This document shows positions 26,301 through 35,427 of a stretch of DNA of 64,000 nt, one piece after another (within the stretch, counting starts at the first letter, position 1; the number at the start of each line of letters is the position of its first letter). Origin of the DNA: Monodelphis domestica (taxonomy: Eukaryota > Chordata > Mammalia > Didelphimorphia > Didelphidae); contig NC_077233.1 of NCBI RefSeq assembly GCF_027887165.1, positions 232,553,872 to 232,617,871 of the forward strand. The letters are read 5' to 3'. The notes under the pieces were generated by a model. The model ran no database searches. It was not told the origin of the DNA and saw only the letters and a program-made list of their open reading frames with translations. Position numbers and translations under genes: made by a program.

Positions 26301-29300
26301 ATTCCCTTTGCTCCTCCCTCTGTGGAGACATTGTACTGGCTCTGGCACATTGATCCTCTGGATGCCCACACTGATGGGGAACCCAGGAGTCTGGCCTTCA
26401 GATGCCACTCGACTTTGGGATTCCTATGAACTGCTACTATGGTGTTCAGGATCCAAACCCCCTAAATAATTACTTCACACAATCATCAAAAAGAAAATCC
26501 TCTGATTTTTAAGCTTCTCATAGTCTGACCCCTTTCTATCTTTTCCAATCTTCTTACACTGTATGAGTTTCCCTATACTGTACAGTCCAGCAATAGTGGG
26601 CTCCTTGATGTTTCCTGAAGAGGTCACTCCATCTCCTCACTGTATGTCTTTTCACTAGCTAGCCTCATCCTAGGAATATTCTTCTCTTCATCTCCAACTC
26701 CTAGCTTTCCCATTTCCTTTAGGTCTCAAATCTCATTTTCTATAAAAGGACTTTCCCAGGCCTAATACCTTCTTTCTCAGATGTCCTCCAATTTGCCTTC
26801 TCCTTATCATGTATATCTGTCACTGTTCACATACTATCATTCTCATTTGACTATGAGCTCCTTGAGGGAAGGGATAGTATTTTACCTCTCTTTTATTCCC
26901 CAGATTTAGCATAGTGCCTGGCATCTAGTAGGTATTTAATAACTATTTGCTGACTTGTTTGTTGACATTTACATGGTGCCTAAAGGTTAATAAAAAGCAC
27001 TTTCTCTGATTTAAAACCACAGTATTAAGGCTTTTTTCATATTACTTTTTTCATTCATTACTTTTTTCATATAAAAATATTTCCTAAGGGGGCAGCTAGC
27101 TAGCTCAGTGGATTGAGATCCAGGTCCAGAAATCAGAGATCATGGGTTCAAATATGACCCCAGATACTTCCTAGCTGTGTGACCCTGAGCAAGTCACTCA
27201 AACTCCATTGCTTAGGCCTTACCACTCTTCTGCCTTGGAACCAATGCATAGTATTGATTCTAAGATGGAAAGTAAGGGTTTTAAAAAAAAAAAAAGTATT
27301 TCCTAAAAATGGAGAAATGCCCATATAAAAGGACTCTTTCCTTAAAAAAAAAAAAAAGAGCATTCCATTACCATATTAGCTGTAACAGTTACTGGATCTA
27401 CTGTTGCTGCAAACATAGAGAGTGGATCAGTACCATCAAGAACACTGCTCAAAGGGTCCACCATGGAGCTAGAGGAAGAAGAGGAAGTAGAAGAAGTACT
27501 TCCTTTCCTCCCCATTTTCTTGGTCTTTGATTCTGTGACCTGTGGGGAAAATCAGAGTTTAACATTCTTCCTAAAAGAACAATAAAATGACTATCATTTT
27601 CTCTTTTTTAAAGAATGTTTTACTTTCCCAATTATGTTTTATATCATTTCCACTTATGAAATGAATAGATAACTCAGTTGTACTAGTTTACTACTTCTGT
27701 CTGAGTGTGTTAATTTTTGTTTTTAAAAAAATTTTTAAACAAAAAAATCATTAAAAATTTAACATTTTTATTAATAATGAACATTTTGCTCTGAGTATAA
27801 TAAACCAGCTATTTCCTTCAAAGTCATCTTATACTATGATCATATTCTCATACATTTTAAAAGTAGTATGTAGACAAAGCCTGTCCACATGGGACAAACA
27901 ATAGTGAGGTTCCCTCTTGAAAACAGCTAGAGAAAAAGTTCCTTACTTGAGACAAGGCCTTAACCATGATCTTTCTTTTCTAATTGGAGAAACCAAGAAG
28001 AAACTAGATTCATCCCTCCTCCACCCCTGAAATAAATCAAATGTTCAAGTTAATTCTACTAATATGAAAGGAAATAATAAGCATGGGCAATGCAAGCAAC
28101 AAAATAAAAGTCAAAGAACACAGAGATGCAAGTGATGATATCAGGACCAATTCCCAATAATAAACAAGAAAAGACAAAGAAAGGTGGCAGCCAGTAATTT
28201 CAGTCAATGAGAATACTCATCACACATAAACTTACAGTTATAGGTTTCAGTGGATGATAATCTCCAAAGTCCAGGGGTACCGCCTCTAACCTACATGACT
28301 CCAATTCAGTTTTGTAGTTTCTCTGCCTCGAATGCCTGTTAAAGACACATGCATAATTCAAGCAGTTAATAAAGTTCAGGTAAATAAAAATTTCTTGCTG
28401 GAGTTATTAGAATGTGAGGGTTTTACACCAGGAAGAGACCTGAGCAAACATCTATCTTAATCTCCTCATTTTTATAAATAGGGAAAGTGAGGTTAGTCAA
28501 GGAATGTCCTTTTCATGATTAAAAAGCTGATTATTGGCAGGGGTAAGATTTGTCTAGGTTAGTACCTATCTTATAAGGGTTTTAGGTCTCTAGCTTAAAA
28601 ATATCAAATGATCTCATTCCTATAGGTTTTCCATTTACCAAAAATAGTTTAAAGAAAGAAGAGGGGTCAGCTAGGTGGCTCAGTGGATTGAGAGCCTACC
28701 CTAAAGACAAGAGGTCCTGGGTTCAAATATGGTCTTGGACACTTCCTGGCTGTGTGGTGTGACCTTGGGCAAGTCACTTAAACCCCCATTGACTAGCCCT
28801 TACTGCTCTTCTGCCTTGGAATTGGTACTTGTATCAATTATAAGATACAAGAGAGGAAGGGAGGATGAAAAGGATGGAGTGAGGGAGGAAGGAAAGCAAG
28901 AAGGAAGAGAGGAAAAAAGCACAGCAGCAAATGAATTCCTTACAATAGCCCAAAATATGTCACATCCTTAAATTAAAAAAAAAAATAGTTTATTTTTTTT
29001 TTAAGTTATAGCAAGTTTCTAAGAATTGAAAGGTACTTTATTGGACTTAACTGTAAAACCAAAAGCTCTTTCAGAGAATTTTCATAATATCAAACATTGT
29101 ATTTAATACTTATAAAAATAAACTCAAAATAACAAACACACTGACACAAAAACATATAACCACAATCTCAAGTATTTTAATGCATGAAATTTGTCCATTA
29201 ATACTTCTATTTTTTAATCTAGTTAATTCTTTTTAATGAGGCAGCATAGTGTGATAGAGAAAATGCTTGACAGTGAAATTTATATGGTATTTCTGAGCAT

Positions 29301-32300
29301 CTCTCCTACCAACTCAATAACTTTTAAAATCAGAAACTATCATAAGATGCTTAATGGCTAAATGTCCAACCAAGTATAAAATTATACATAAATTTATATT
29401 ACTATAGTCACACAATCATCAGACTTGGCAGAAATCTTGATAGGATCTCTATGGTTTTGACTTTAGGCTAATACCTAAGCCATTCTCAACAAAGAAGTCT
29501 ATTTCTTTTCATCTAAATACTGAAGAGAAACAAATTCTTCAGCCATAAACTCCAGCATTTCACAACTGGAGATTTCCTGAGACACCTCAGGCCAGAGAAA
29601 GAGAATAAAACTCAATAGGCATATCAACCTGTCCTTTTTGTTTTCTTAATCTCCAATTTCCTATTCTCCCTCACAAGCAGTAGCCCTTTTAATGTTATTA
29701 CTGTCCATTCTCCCTCAATCTACCATCTTTTTCATTGCTTAATTCATTAGCTTTTGTATGAAATACTCATACCCAAATTCTTTAAAAGGTCATAGTCATT
29801 GTTGTGCCCTTCATTATTTAATAGAAATTATGCCATTTGTACTACTGAATGAAATGGAAGATAGAATAATTCCTTTACATAGCATATTTAAATGTTATTT
29901 TCTAAAGAAATTAATTAAAAAATTAGAGTATCTAAAGAAAAGAGAGGGAGAGTTACTAGTATAAGAAACTCTTTTTAAGGCTTGAAAATGAACAGATAGT
30001 CCCAACCAGCATTGGTCAAAGGAAAGGTACTAAAGTCACAGACTGAAAAACATTTTTAAAAAAAATTAGCTTCTAGACAGAAGTATGTATTGGTTGTGAG
30101 ACAGACAAGTGGTAAGAACTAAGTAACAAGGATTAAGTGACTTGCCCAGGGTCATACAGCTAAGAAGTGTCTGAGGTCACATTTGAACCCAGGACTTCCC
30201 ATCTCCAAGCCATCTAGCTCTCTCTATATGAATTAAAAACAAGCTAAGAAAGAGTAAATGGGAGAATCTGAATGCCAAAAAGCTCTAGAGCTCTAAAACA
30301 GAGATACACTACAGTGTATCAGAGTGCAGCTGCTTGACCTAGAACTCAAAGAAGAAAATCAGAATTTAGAATAGCAAGCACCAGAGCCAGGGTGGGTAAC
30401 AAACAATGCAAGAGAGGAAGCAAGATGCCTAAAAATAGAATATAATTCATAGAGCAAAGGAAGTCTAAAGTGGTGGACTGACCAGTGGACTTGGACTAAG
30501 ATCTGGGTTCAGATCCTACCTCAAAAACTTACTACCTGTGTGACCTTGGATAAATCATTAAACTTCTCTAGCTCTCAGTTACTTTATATACAAAATGAGG
30601 GTAAAACTAGTACCTACTTTATAGGGTTATTGTGAGAATTAGGCATAGAGACCAGCTCTGTGATTTTATTGGCATGGATCAGGGAATTCCTTCTAACAAT
30701 ACAGGTCTTAAAGTTGCTTAAGGAAATGAGAAGCCAAGTAACTTGGCCAGAGTCACAGTCATTCATTACAAGCAAGGCAGGACTGGAATTCAAGTCTTTC
30801 TGGTCTTCAGGACAGGCTCTCTATCTACAACATTACATTGATGCTTTATGAGAATCAAATGAAATCATATATATGTAAAGTGTTATATATGAATATGAGC
30901 TAGTATTTGGTCAGCACATATTATTACACTTTGAAAAATGTCTAATCAGTAATTATGGTTCCTTAGAATATTTTTATAGATGAAAAAATAATCCCCAAAG
31001 TTAGGGAAACAAACACATTGAAATAATAGGTGGCTTTAACACATTGTTCTGCATACAGTAGGAGTGTTTAAAAGTTTCATCAAGCCAATCAACATAAGAA
31101 TTCAACAAAACATTTGGTGACAGATTTACAAGTTTCGCTTACAGGCTGACTTTTGACTATATTTTTAAAATGCCTTAATCTTATTTCCCCCCAATTACAT
31201 ATAAAACCAATTTTTAAAATTTCCCCCCTAAATTTGGGAACCTTAATTCTGACTACTTTTTAAGTATTGAGTATATTCTTTGTTATTTCATCAACGAAGA
31301 GAATTCCTAAAGAGGAACATCTCCTAGCAATGAAGAGTGTGCCCTTCTATGTGATTTCTCTAACATCAGGGTGTTCCTTAGATCACTAAGCAGTGAAGGA
31401 ATTTGCCTTCAGAATCATGTTAACTAATGTGTGAAACAGAGATAAAACTAGAAAGGGAGGCACAGATTCTGTGTTCTTCTAAGAGTCATAAAAGCTAAGT
31501 TTCTTCTTTGAAAAAGAAAAAAAAATCATGATCAAGCTTACTAAAGTATTTTATGAAGTATTTCTTTTCTGGGAAAGATTTTTTTAGAAATATAATGGAG
31601 TTGGCTATGTCTGCCTTATTTCTCATGTAAGAAATATGTTCTCCTTCCTGAACGTTCATGCACAGCTTTGCTGCTAGCTATCCTGTCTTCTGTTTTGCTC
31701 TACTAAGATAGTATTCCTAAGACTAGCAAATTTAATATTTACTATTGTAGAGGTTAACTTGCTTTTTGTAAGCTAAACATCGCCCTCCACTGGGTAACTG
31801 AATACAGTATATAAAAATTTGCATAGCTGCAAGAAGCAGATAAAAGATATGTTACTACATCTTAATTATCATTGTTTCTTTTGTTACAAAGATGACTTCC
31901 TATTTTAAATGCTGTTTGAGTCAGAAACTACAATGTACATGTTCTACTTACTTTTCTTACTATTCTATTACTTACTTACTATTCTATTTCCTCAAAATTG
32001 AGTTGTTTCAATCTACTAGCAAATATTCATAGGGAAATGTCCCAAATGTCTACTGTTATTGTTGAGATTTGTAGGATTTGGGGGGGCTTTATTTAAAAAA
32101 CCAGCCACATAATACTACCCTTAAAAGTTCTTTCTCTCTCTCTCTCTCTGTGTAGGAATGAGAAAAATAAATGTTGATAATTGAAAGGTATATAGTAAGG
32201 AGCTGAGGTTTGAGGTGAACTTTGAAGGAAACTCAGCATGCTAAGGGAATAAATAATTTTAAATAAATTTTAAAGAGCAGAAAGTCTGTGCAAAAGCATG

Positions 32301-35300
32301 GAGATGGAATGTCATGTTTGAGAAACAGTAGGCTAGTTGAGCTAGATCTTAAGAGTAGGTGAAAGTGGGTAATTTGTAATAAACCTTGAATAAATTATGG
32401 GGCCATATTGTAAAGGGCTTTAAATGTTAAATGAGGTTTTATTAGGATTAGGAGCAACTGGAGTATACTGAACAGAGAGTGACATGGTAAAACCTGTGCT
32501 TTAGGAATAACTATAAATAAATATAAAAGCTATACTTATTTATAAGATAAATATAAAAATGATATTTATAAAATAAATATAAAACTATATTTATTAATGA
32601 GCTAAATAAATATAAAAACTATGTGAAAAAAATATAAAAATGAATTTTTCTTTTAAAAGTATATCTATATATATTTACACACAAATTTATGTACATATAA
32701 TATATTAAAAAAATTTTAAGAGTCTGACCTTTCCCTAGTTTTTACCTAAATGATTTATTTGGGTTAATTATTGGACTACAGAAGTTTTGGTAATGATGGA
32801 TGAGAATTTCACCTGTAATTTTTAGGACCCAGGGTACATCTACTCCTGTATCATGTCATAATAACTAATACTAACACCATATACTAAGGCTTGCAAAGCA
32901 ATTTACATTTGATTGTCTCAAAAATCCTGTGAGGCAGGTGCTATTATTGTACTCACTTCTCATATAAAGAAACTGAAGCAAACAAGACTTGGCTAAAGTT
33001 ATGAAGTAAGTTCCTGAGGATTTATACAATTCAACTCACCTCTCTGCACACTGTGACAACTAAGGCAGACAAAAATATGCCAAATTATACAGCAGAATTA
33101 AAAAAAAATAGGGCGTAAATATTCTCTATCAGAAATCTCCTCACCTACATGTAATTTCGGGTACCAAATATGACAAACACTAGAATTGACTGGGCCGACA
33201 GCGGGCAGTGGGTGAAAGATAGTAATAGTAAGATAGTAAGTTGAATAATAATAACAGAAATAATAATAATAATAGAAAGATAATAATAGGAATGGGACCC
33301 TCATACTCTGAAATCCTGCATTTCTCACCAGTTAGCATTGTTTAAACAACAATTGCAAAACCTGTAGTTTCAGCATTAGTCAAGCATGATATGCAGACTG
33401 ATCTATTACCCACTCTTTATTATATCTATAATATTCTATACTGGGCATCAACTTTGTGTATAATCTGTTTTATTAATTTTTCTTAGTAATAAATTAGTTC
33501 TTAGAACTGAAAGACATAATTAATTACTTATAAGTAGTCCCCCGATGTAGCAGATCCCCCCTCCACATTCTCATTCTAAAAAGGCAGTAAGATCTCTCCC
33601 ATGATGAGAACGTGGACAATGGGGAAACATGGAACCTGTGCACTGAGCACTCTGGCATTCCAGAAGAATCCTCAAAACTTGTGTATGCTCCTATGACAAC
33701 AAGCCCCAAAACACATTTCCACCTGAATTTGGAACAGGAGATGACAAGCTCTCAGACCCCAATAAATATGCCAACCTGACTCACAGAGTATGGAAGCTGC
33801 CACTCTACAGAGGAGCTGCTACTCCATACTATCAGCTCCAAAGAGGCTACTCTACTAGCCCCTGGGCTTATCCATCAATCATAAGGCTACCTGAATAAAC
33901 CCAAAACTATTCCACCAGTTATTAGGCTATTATACCACCTTAAACTTCTTCAAATAAAATTCTTTTTTAAAGTTTGGATTGAAGGGAGTTTTGAGTCTCC
34001 CATTCTTAGGGGGGAGACCCTGCTACAAATCTGGTTGTTTCTACCACAACAGAATGAGCTACTTAATCCAAGCAGAGGGCTGCAGGAATTTTAACTCACA
34101 ATGCCTCAAAAAGCCCACCATTTAGCTTCAGATCAAAGGGAAAAAGCCATCCCCTCCAAAATACTATGGTCATAATCTTAGAGCTAAAAGGGCATTAAGA
34201 ATCATCATATCTAATACCTTCATTTTACACATAAAATGTCAGAAAGGGAAACTAATTGCTTGATGTAATGCAACTAATTAATGGTGGACTTTGGACTAAA
34301 ACTCGGGTATAACATTTGTAATAATATTTGTAAGTTACTTTACCTGCCTTAGAAAACATATTGTAGTGAACAAAACATAAATTTTGTTTATTAACTTTGA
34401 GTATTGATGGATATCATTATTCTTGTCAATTATTAAAAAATGAGTAAAAAAGAGTTCTGCCTAAAAAAAAAATACTATGGCCATTACTATTGATACTTGT
34501 CTCCAGCCCAAGAGTAAAGTCAACAAGCATTTATTAATGCTTACTATGTGCCAGGTAATCAATCAACCAACAATTATTAAATGCCTAGAAGCAGAGTTTT
34601 AAGAACCTAAGCTATTTGAGGGATGGGGCTATTACTAATGAGGTTCCAGCAGTTAGGTGGTACAGTGGATATAATGCCAGGCCTAGAGTCTGAGTTCAAA
34701 ACCTGGCCTCAGATACTCATTAGCTGTGTGTCCCGGGGCAAGTCACTTAATCCTATTTGCTTCAGTTTCCTCATCTGTAAAATGATCCCAGATTTGGACA
34801 CAAATGAACAATAATATAAACACCTGTGTGACTTTTGGAACTAAATTCCCTTACAGTTCTTACGTTCTATGATGAAGGAGGAAGGAAGAAAGGAAGCCAT
34901 ACTAACAATACCAGGTCCTCTAATCTAAGATGCTTGGAAGCAACGTGTCCCTCTGGACAAGGGAGAAAGAGGTCGGTCGGTGTGATGTCACATTAGAAAA
35001 AAAAGGTAACATTTGAGGGAAGGCCTGGGTTCAAATCCTAGCTCAGGCTCTTGCTAGCTGTGCGTCTTTGGTCAATAGGCCTCCATGAGTCTTACTTTCC
35101 TAATCTGTAATATGGGGTGAGGGGAGGTTGCCTTATTTGTCCTCCTCCAGTTTCTTCTGTCGGTAAAGCTCAGAGTTTAGGAGGGCCCAGAGGGGAGTGG
35201 GCAAAACGTAGGAATGGGGAAGGATTCTGTCGTCGTGGCAACGCATAGCGTCGCCTACCTCCCACGGTTCTTGTCCCAGCTCTCCCCTAGCACGGCAACT

Positions 35301-35419
35301 TTAGACCCACACACACACACACACACCCATATCGGGAGAACAAGGGGCAACCCGTTCATTCCAACCTCCCAACAGATCCGCCCGGGTGAGTTTCCAGCTT
35401 ACCACGGAAAAGCAGCCAT
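3585..35419 (-). CDS. VPS35L: VPS35L, Retriever complex subunit, residues 1-341 over 12 coding exons (partial)
   Basis: VPS35L (C16orf62) is the VPS35-like scaffold of Retriever (with VPS26C and VPS29), which works with the CCC and WASH complexes on endosomes to return cargo to the plasma membrane. Joined minus-strand exons at 35403-35419, 28236-28335, 27372-27539, 24089-24211, 22988-23012, 21325-21401, 19244-19372, 17112-17196, 15004-15063, 6936-7032, 6304-6351 and 3585-3678 give 1023 nt, 341 codons, open throughout, all with GT/AG borders and matching phases. Recognisable blocks, compared with the human protein as I remember it: start [18 protein letters not shown], a poly-Ser tract at 54-64, [65 protein letters not shown] and [15 protein letters not shown]. 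The disordered N-terminus (to about residue 165) differs most; the helical part is near identical. Human VPS35L is about 963 residues, so about two thirds lies beyond position 1. No frameshift or missing exon is seen. Confidence 0.97.
3795..5420 (+). mobile_element. Degenerate L2-clade LINE with RT remnant, interrupted by SINEs
   Basis: Pyrimidine-rich plus-strand LINE relic. 4265-4320 translates to a NNYLYADD box, the RT catalytic motif of L2/CR1, followed by a stop. The same family occurs at 12735-14260 (minus) and 25100-26960. A pair of SINEs splits it at 4920-5297. Confidence 0.65.
4920..5297 (-). repeat. Two head-to-tail marsupial SINEs inside L2
   Basis: Minus-strand SINEs at 4921-5126 and 5127-5297, each with tail (ccttaccttctatcttag type) and tRNA-like head (ctacctagctaccc type). 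One 9-bp duplication catgtattc (4911-4919, 5298-5306) flanks the pair. Confidence 0.8.
6060..6180 (-). repeat. L2-type LINE 3' fragment
   Basis: Contains gtgctgggcactttggtgac and cagttcctgccctcaaat, the reverse of the L2 3' region. Confidence 0.5.
6304..6351 (-). CDS. VPS35L: VPS35L coding exon 11
   Basis: 48 nt, residues 294-309, [15 protein letters not shown] with split Phe and Thr codons at the ends. Acceptor TTGTAG, donor GTAAGA. Two substitutions against human EASILKCNKF. Confidence 0.95.
6485..6595 (+). repeat. MIR-like tail
   Basis: cctcacaggattgctgtgaa then aaagtgctatgcaaacgtta resembles a MIR/core-SINE 3' end. Lies between VPS35L exons 11 and 10. Confidence 0.5.
6936..7032 (-). CDS. 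VPS35L: VPS35L coding exon 10
   Basis: 97 nt, residues 262-293, [19 protein letters not shown] then [13 protein letters not shown]. Acceptor TGTTACAG, donor GTATCC, the weakest donor of the series. The preceding intron is 7.97 kb, the longest in the window. Confidence 0.95.
7828..8015 (+). repeat. Marsupial tRNA-headed SINE
   Basis: Starts ggggcaactctttggctagg, ends with an A-rich tail after tctaagacaaaaggg; B-box-like ggattcaaatctggcct. Moderately diverged. Confidence 0.8.
8215..8719 (+). mobile_element. Probable solo LTR
   Basis: Begins TGTAGTAAGC, ends TAATAACA, has AATAAA-like signal at about 8656, and interrupts an older MIR-like repeat (left half to 8214, right half from 8720). Flanks tctt and gctt could be a decayed 4-bp duplication. 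Confidence 0.5.
8800..9820. other. Intron 9 stretch without recognised content
   Basis: AT-rich, no exon, no clear transposon; ends in an (ACC/ACA)n run at 9826-9856. Confidence 0.5.
9855..9990 (-). repeat. L2-type LINE 3' fragment
   Basis: aagtatttattaagtccata, aaggcactaactaaattctg, then catcctcaaagagattacat: the reverse of the L2 tail. Confidence 0.55.
10195..10360 (-). repeat. Ancient MIR/L3-like repeat
   Basis: tttacaaagcacttttacac and cattttatagctaaagaaac match the widespread ancient pattern with 'gaaactga'. Confidence 0.5.
10700..11530 (+). mobile_element. Old L1 3' end, split by a SINE
   Basis: gactgtaaattggttcaacc and later aatctaatggaatgctgtgc follow the end of mammalian L1 ORF2. 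Interrupted at 11151-11332 by a SINE. No open frame remains. Confidence 0.6.
11151..11332 (+). repeat. Marsupial tRNA-headed SINE inside L1
   Basis: gggcagctagggcgctcatt head, ctgggcaagtcacttaact, tail accactcttctaccttg. Confidence 0.8.
12109..12204. repeat. Arm A of a local inverted repeat
   Basis: 96 nt whose reverse complement recurs at 12884-12953, nearly identical apart from an indel of about 24 nt with (taatc) repeats and one of 3 nt. Confidence 0.85.
12833..13078 (+). repeat. SINE carrying the inverted insert
   Basis: Head gttggcatagtaaatagaac, body cctcagacacttcctagcta, A-rich tail. It sits within a minus-strand L2. Confidence 0.65.
12884..12953. repeat. Arm B of a local inverted repeat, inside a SINE
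   Basis: 70 nt, reverse copy of 12109-12204. It breaks a SINE between its ctggagtggag part and ttcaaatttggcctcagac. Confidence 0.85.
14555..14585. repeat. AT-rich palindrome
   Basis: Alternating atatatat with central gtatatatatatac, self-complementary, in VPS35L intron 9. Confidence 0.8.
15004..15063 (-). CDS. VPS35L: VPS35L coding exon 9
   Basis: 60 nt, residues 242-261, [20 protein letters not shown]. Acceptor TTCCATAG, donor GTAATT. Phase fits exons 8 and 10. Confidence 0.96.
15650..16380 (+). mobile_element. Old L1 3' end, hosting the SPIN element
   Basis: 15680-15780 translates in pieces to FVVEKNWK and MNKL, matching L1 ORF2 end FVVAKNWK..MNKL. Runs to an A-rich end near 16390. SPIN sits in its 3' UTR part. 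Confidence 0.6.
16133..16324. mobile_element. SPIN hAT transposon, non-autonomous, with 8-bp TSD
   Basis: 192 bp, ends CAGTGGTTCTCA and tgagaaccactg (inverted). The interior, aatgccgtgaccccgc, gctacttcaaaactgtaatt, ttgatatgcattatgcattc, matches the SPIN (Space Invader) family from memory. Both flanks carry ttatagag (16125-16132, 16325-16332). Shorter inside than full SPIN copies. Confidence 0.85.
16781..16868. repeat. 88-nt uninterrupted purine tract (GGAA/GGGA)
   Basis: All A/G on plus, so polypyrimidine on the VPS35L transcript strand, 0.24 kb beyond the donor of exon 8. Long open frames on both strands here are artefacts of the repeat. Confidence 0.95.
17112..17196 (-). CDS. VPS35L: VPS35L coding exon 8
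   Basis: 85 nt, residues 214-241, [18 protein letters not shown] then [10 protein letters not shown] and the first base of Gly. Acceptor TTTTCTAG, donor GTAAGTGC. Start of the VPS35-like alpha-solenoid. Confidence 0.97.
17411..17545 (+). repeat. SINE, 3' truncated
   Basis: Head gcaggtaggtggctcagtgg, body gattcaaatctgacct, ctgggcaagttac, then ends. Confidence 0.75.
17600..19240. other. Intron 7 stretch without recognised content
   Basis: AT-rich; I see no exon and no clear transposon. Confidence 0.5.
19244..19372 (-). CDS. VPS35L: VPS35L coding exon 7
   Basis: 129 nt, residues 171-213: [39 protein letters not shown]. Near identical to human. Acceptor TTCACAG, donor GTCAGG. The open frame runs past both ends into intron, so an in-frame upstream Met is not a real start. 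Confidence 0.97.
19955..20120 (-). repeat. MIR
   Basis: aacctcttcatttcacagatgagg orientation, caccaagacttaaaaccagg, ttccactacaccctgctgcc: the classic reverse MIR pattern. Confidence 0.6.
20322..20350. repeat. (AT)n microsatellite
   Basis: About 28 nt of alternating AT at the left edge of an LTR relic. Confidence 0.95.
20351..20818 (+). mobile_element. LTR relic, same family as 42377 and 47587
   Basis: Shares gatgtcacttcctctc, attaattaaaccaccataaa and cctggcgacca with the LTR at 47587-48171 and ends in tttaca. The 5' part is missing or too diverged. Confidence 0.65.
21047..21204 (+). repeat. SINE, plus a 40-bp piece of another
   Basis: ggggcagcaaggtggctcag head to an A12 tail; 21208-21246 is a further SINE shard (gggggtagctagatggctag). 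Confidence 0.8.
21325..21401 (-). CDS. VPS35L: VPS35L coding exon 6
   Basis: 77 nt, residues 145-170. Ser/Thr-rich [12 protein letters not shown] then the charged helix [13 protein letters not shown]. Acceptor TGTCTAG, donor GTGAGC. The start of the helical region of the protein. Confidence 0.95.
21879..21900. repeat. (ATTG)5 short tandem repeat
   Basis: Five gattgattgatt-type units, right before an L2 tail-like aagaatttattatgttcc. Confidence 0.85.
22283..22490 (+). repeat. Well-preserved SINE with TSD
   Basis: Complete: head gggtagctcagtggattgag, ccttggaaccaatacacag, A-rich tail. Flanked by acaaagtctcaa at 22271-22282 and 22491-22502. Confidence 0.92.
22615..22702 (+). repeat. SINE 3' half
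   Basis: ccaattgcctagcccttatc to ttctaaaacagaaggtaagg, then a GGGA/GAAA purine run. Confidence 0.8.
22988..23012 (-). CDS. VPS35L: VPS35L coding exon 5, 25-nt micro-exon
   Basis: Only 25 nt, encoding NLFMGSEK and the first base of Gly145. Acceptor TCTCTACAG, donor GTAAGTA, both strong. It joins [10 protein letters not shown] to GKTATSS in frame and matches human [14 protein letters not shown], so it is a true exon although far too short for ORF finding. Confidence 0.93.
23183..23298 (+). repeat. SINE, internally deleted and 3' truncated
   Basis: ggcagctaggtggttcagtg; the segment between gctcaaa and gctgtgtgatc is missing about 25 nt. Confidence 0.8.
24089..24211 (-). CDS. VPS35L: VPS35L coding exon 4
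   Basis: 123 nt, residues 96-136, basic-acidic patch RKKRDRDD then VGSDFEPW and [13 protein letters not shown]. In-frame phase 0 exon; acceptor TTCATAG, donor GTAAGTTG. The segment after EPW reads SCKRGD here against TNKRGE in human (from memory). Confidence 0.96.
24796..24993 (-). repeat. SINE, minus strand, complete
   Basis: aaacccttaccttctgtctt tail to gccacctagctgtctcc head. Lies in VPS35L intron 3, on the transcript strand. Confidence 0.9.
25100..26960 (+). mobile_element. Long L2-clade LINE relic with RT box, split by an LTR
   Basis: 25640-25700 translates [19 protein letters not shown], a mutated YADD box of L2/CR1 reverse transcriptase. It ends at 26850-26960 in the L2 3' tail (gagctccttgagggaaggga, tgcctggcatctagtaggta). 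The 140-codon frame at 25720-26142 is a relic, not a host gene. Confidence 0.75.
26172..26488 (-). mobile_element. Probable solo LTR inside the L2
   Basis: 317 bp with TG..CA ends, interrupting the L2 (left half to 26171, continuing aaatcctctgatttttaagc). AATAAA on the minus strand near 26190 suggests minus orientation. Flanks aaat/aaaa. Confidence 0.5.
27088..27296 (+). repeat. SINE with TSD just downstream of VPS35L exon 3
   Basis: Head gggcagctagctagctcagt, tail ccttggaaccaatgcatagt. Duplication tatttcctaa at 27078-27087 and 27297-27306. Its right end is about 75 nt from the donor of exon 3. Confidence 0.9.
27372..27539 (-). CDS. VPS35L: VPS35L coding exon 3 with poly-Ser tract
   Basis: 168 nt, residues 40-95. 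Starts VTESKTKK, runs through a Ser/Thr-rich stretch with seven consecutive Ser (AGC and TCN codons), then [18 protein letters not shown]. The end reads [10 protein letters not shown] where the human protein is Ala-rich. Acceptor CCACAG, donor GTAATG. Predicted disordered linker. Confidence 0.95.
28236..28335 (-). CDS. VPS35L: VPS35L coding exon 2
   Basis: 100 nt, residues 6-39, including [20 protein letters not shown]. Acceptor AACAG, donor GTAAGT. This is the conserved N-terminal segment of the family. It is separated from exon 1 by a 7.07-kb intron, the second longest in the window. Confidence 0.96.
28663..28855 (+). repeat. SINE followed by purine-rich run
   Basis: ggggtcagctaggtggctca head; tail continues into gaggaagggaggatg-type sequence to 28920. 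Confidence 0.88.
28930..30060. other. VPS35L intron 1 stretch without recognised content
   Basis: AT-rich; no exon, no clear transposon. Short open frames are chance. Confidence 0.5.
30062..30227 (-). repeat. SINE, minus strand
   Basis: gacttgcccagggtcataca, gtctgaggtcacatttgaac, then a shortened head. Confidence 0.8.
30468..30650 (+). repeat. MIR
   Basis: gggttcagatcctacctcaa, tgtgtgaccttggataaatc, aaaatgagggtaaaactagt, then tatagggttattgtgagaat. Confidence 0.7.
30900..32190. other. VPS35L intron 1 stretch without recognised content
   Basis: No exon or clear repeat apart from a (CT)n at 32131-32149. Confidence 0.5.
32195..32520 (-). repeat. L2-clade LINE fragment
   Basis: gcaaaagcatggagatggaa, gtaaagggctttaaatgtta, gagtgacatggtaaaacctg parallel the minus-strand L2 at 13.3-13.6 kb. 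Confidence 0.6.
32868..33020 (-). repeat. Ancient MIR/L3-like repeat
   Basis: ggcttgcaaagcaatttaca, tcctgtgaggcaggtgctat, gaaactgaagcaaacaagac. Confidence 0.5.
33240..33290. repeat. AAT-rich short repeat
   Basis: Imperfect (aataat/agataa)n. Confidence 0.8.
33508..34051 (+). mobile_element. Probable solo LTR
   Basis: Distinct GC-richer block with AATAAA at 33954 and a short tail gggggagaccctgctac. TG start and ACAACA end; flanks gaac/gaat. The left border is uncertain. Confidence 0.45.
34645..34812 (+). repeat. Mar1-type SINE, 3' truncated
   Basis: agttaggtggtacagtggat, gtgtgtcccggggcaagtca, ttcagtttcctcatctgtaa. Confidence 0.75.
35019..35130 (+). repeat. MIR-like fragment near the VPS35L promoter
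   Basis: ggcctgggttcaaatcctag to tcctaatctgtaatatgggg. Confidence 0.55.
35304..35328. repeat. (CA)n in the promoter region
   Basis: About ten CA units, 75-115 nt inside intron 1 from the exon 1 donor. Confidence 0.9.
35403..35419 (-). CDS. VPS35L: VPS35L coding exon 1 (start codon)
   Basis: 17 coding nt, MAAFP plus two bases of Trp6, followed by donor GTAAGC. The start is chosen because the next exon supplies the third base of Trp and then HSRQRNYK, as in human MAVFPWHSRNRNYK. The ATG sits in the CpG island in the context AAGATGGCT. The first exon also carries the 5' UTR above 35419. Confidence 0.95.
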
Positions 35420-35427
35420 CTTCCCCC

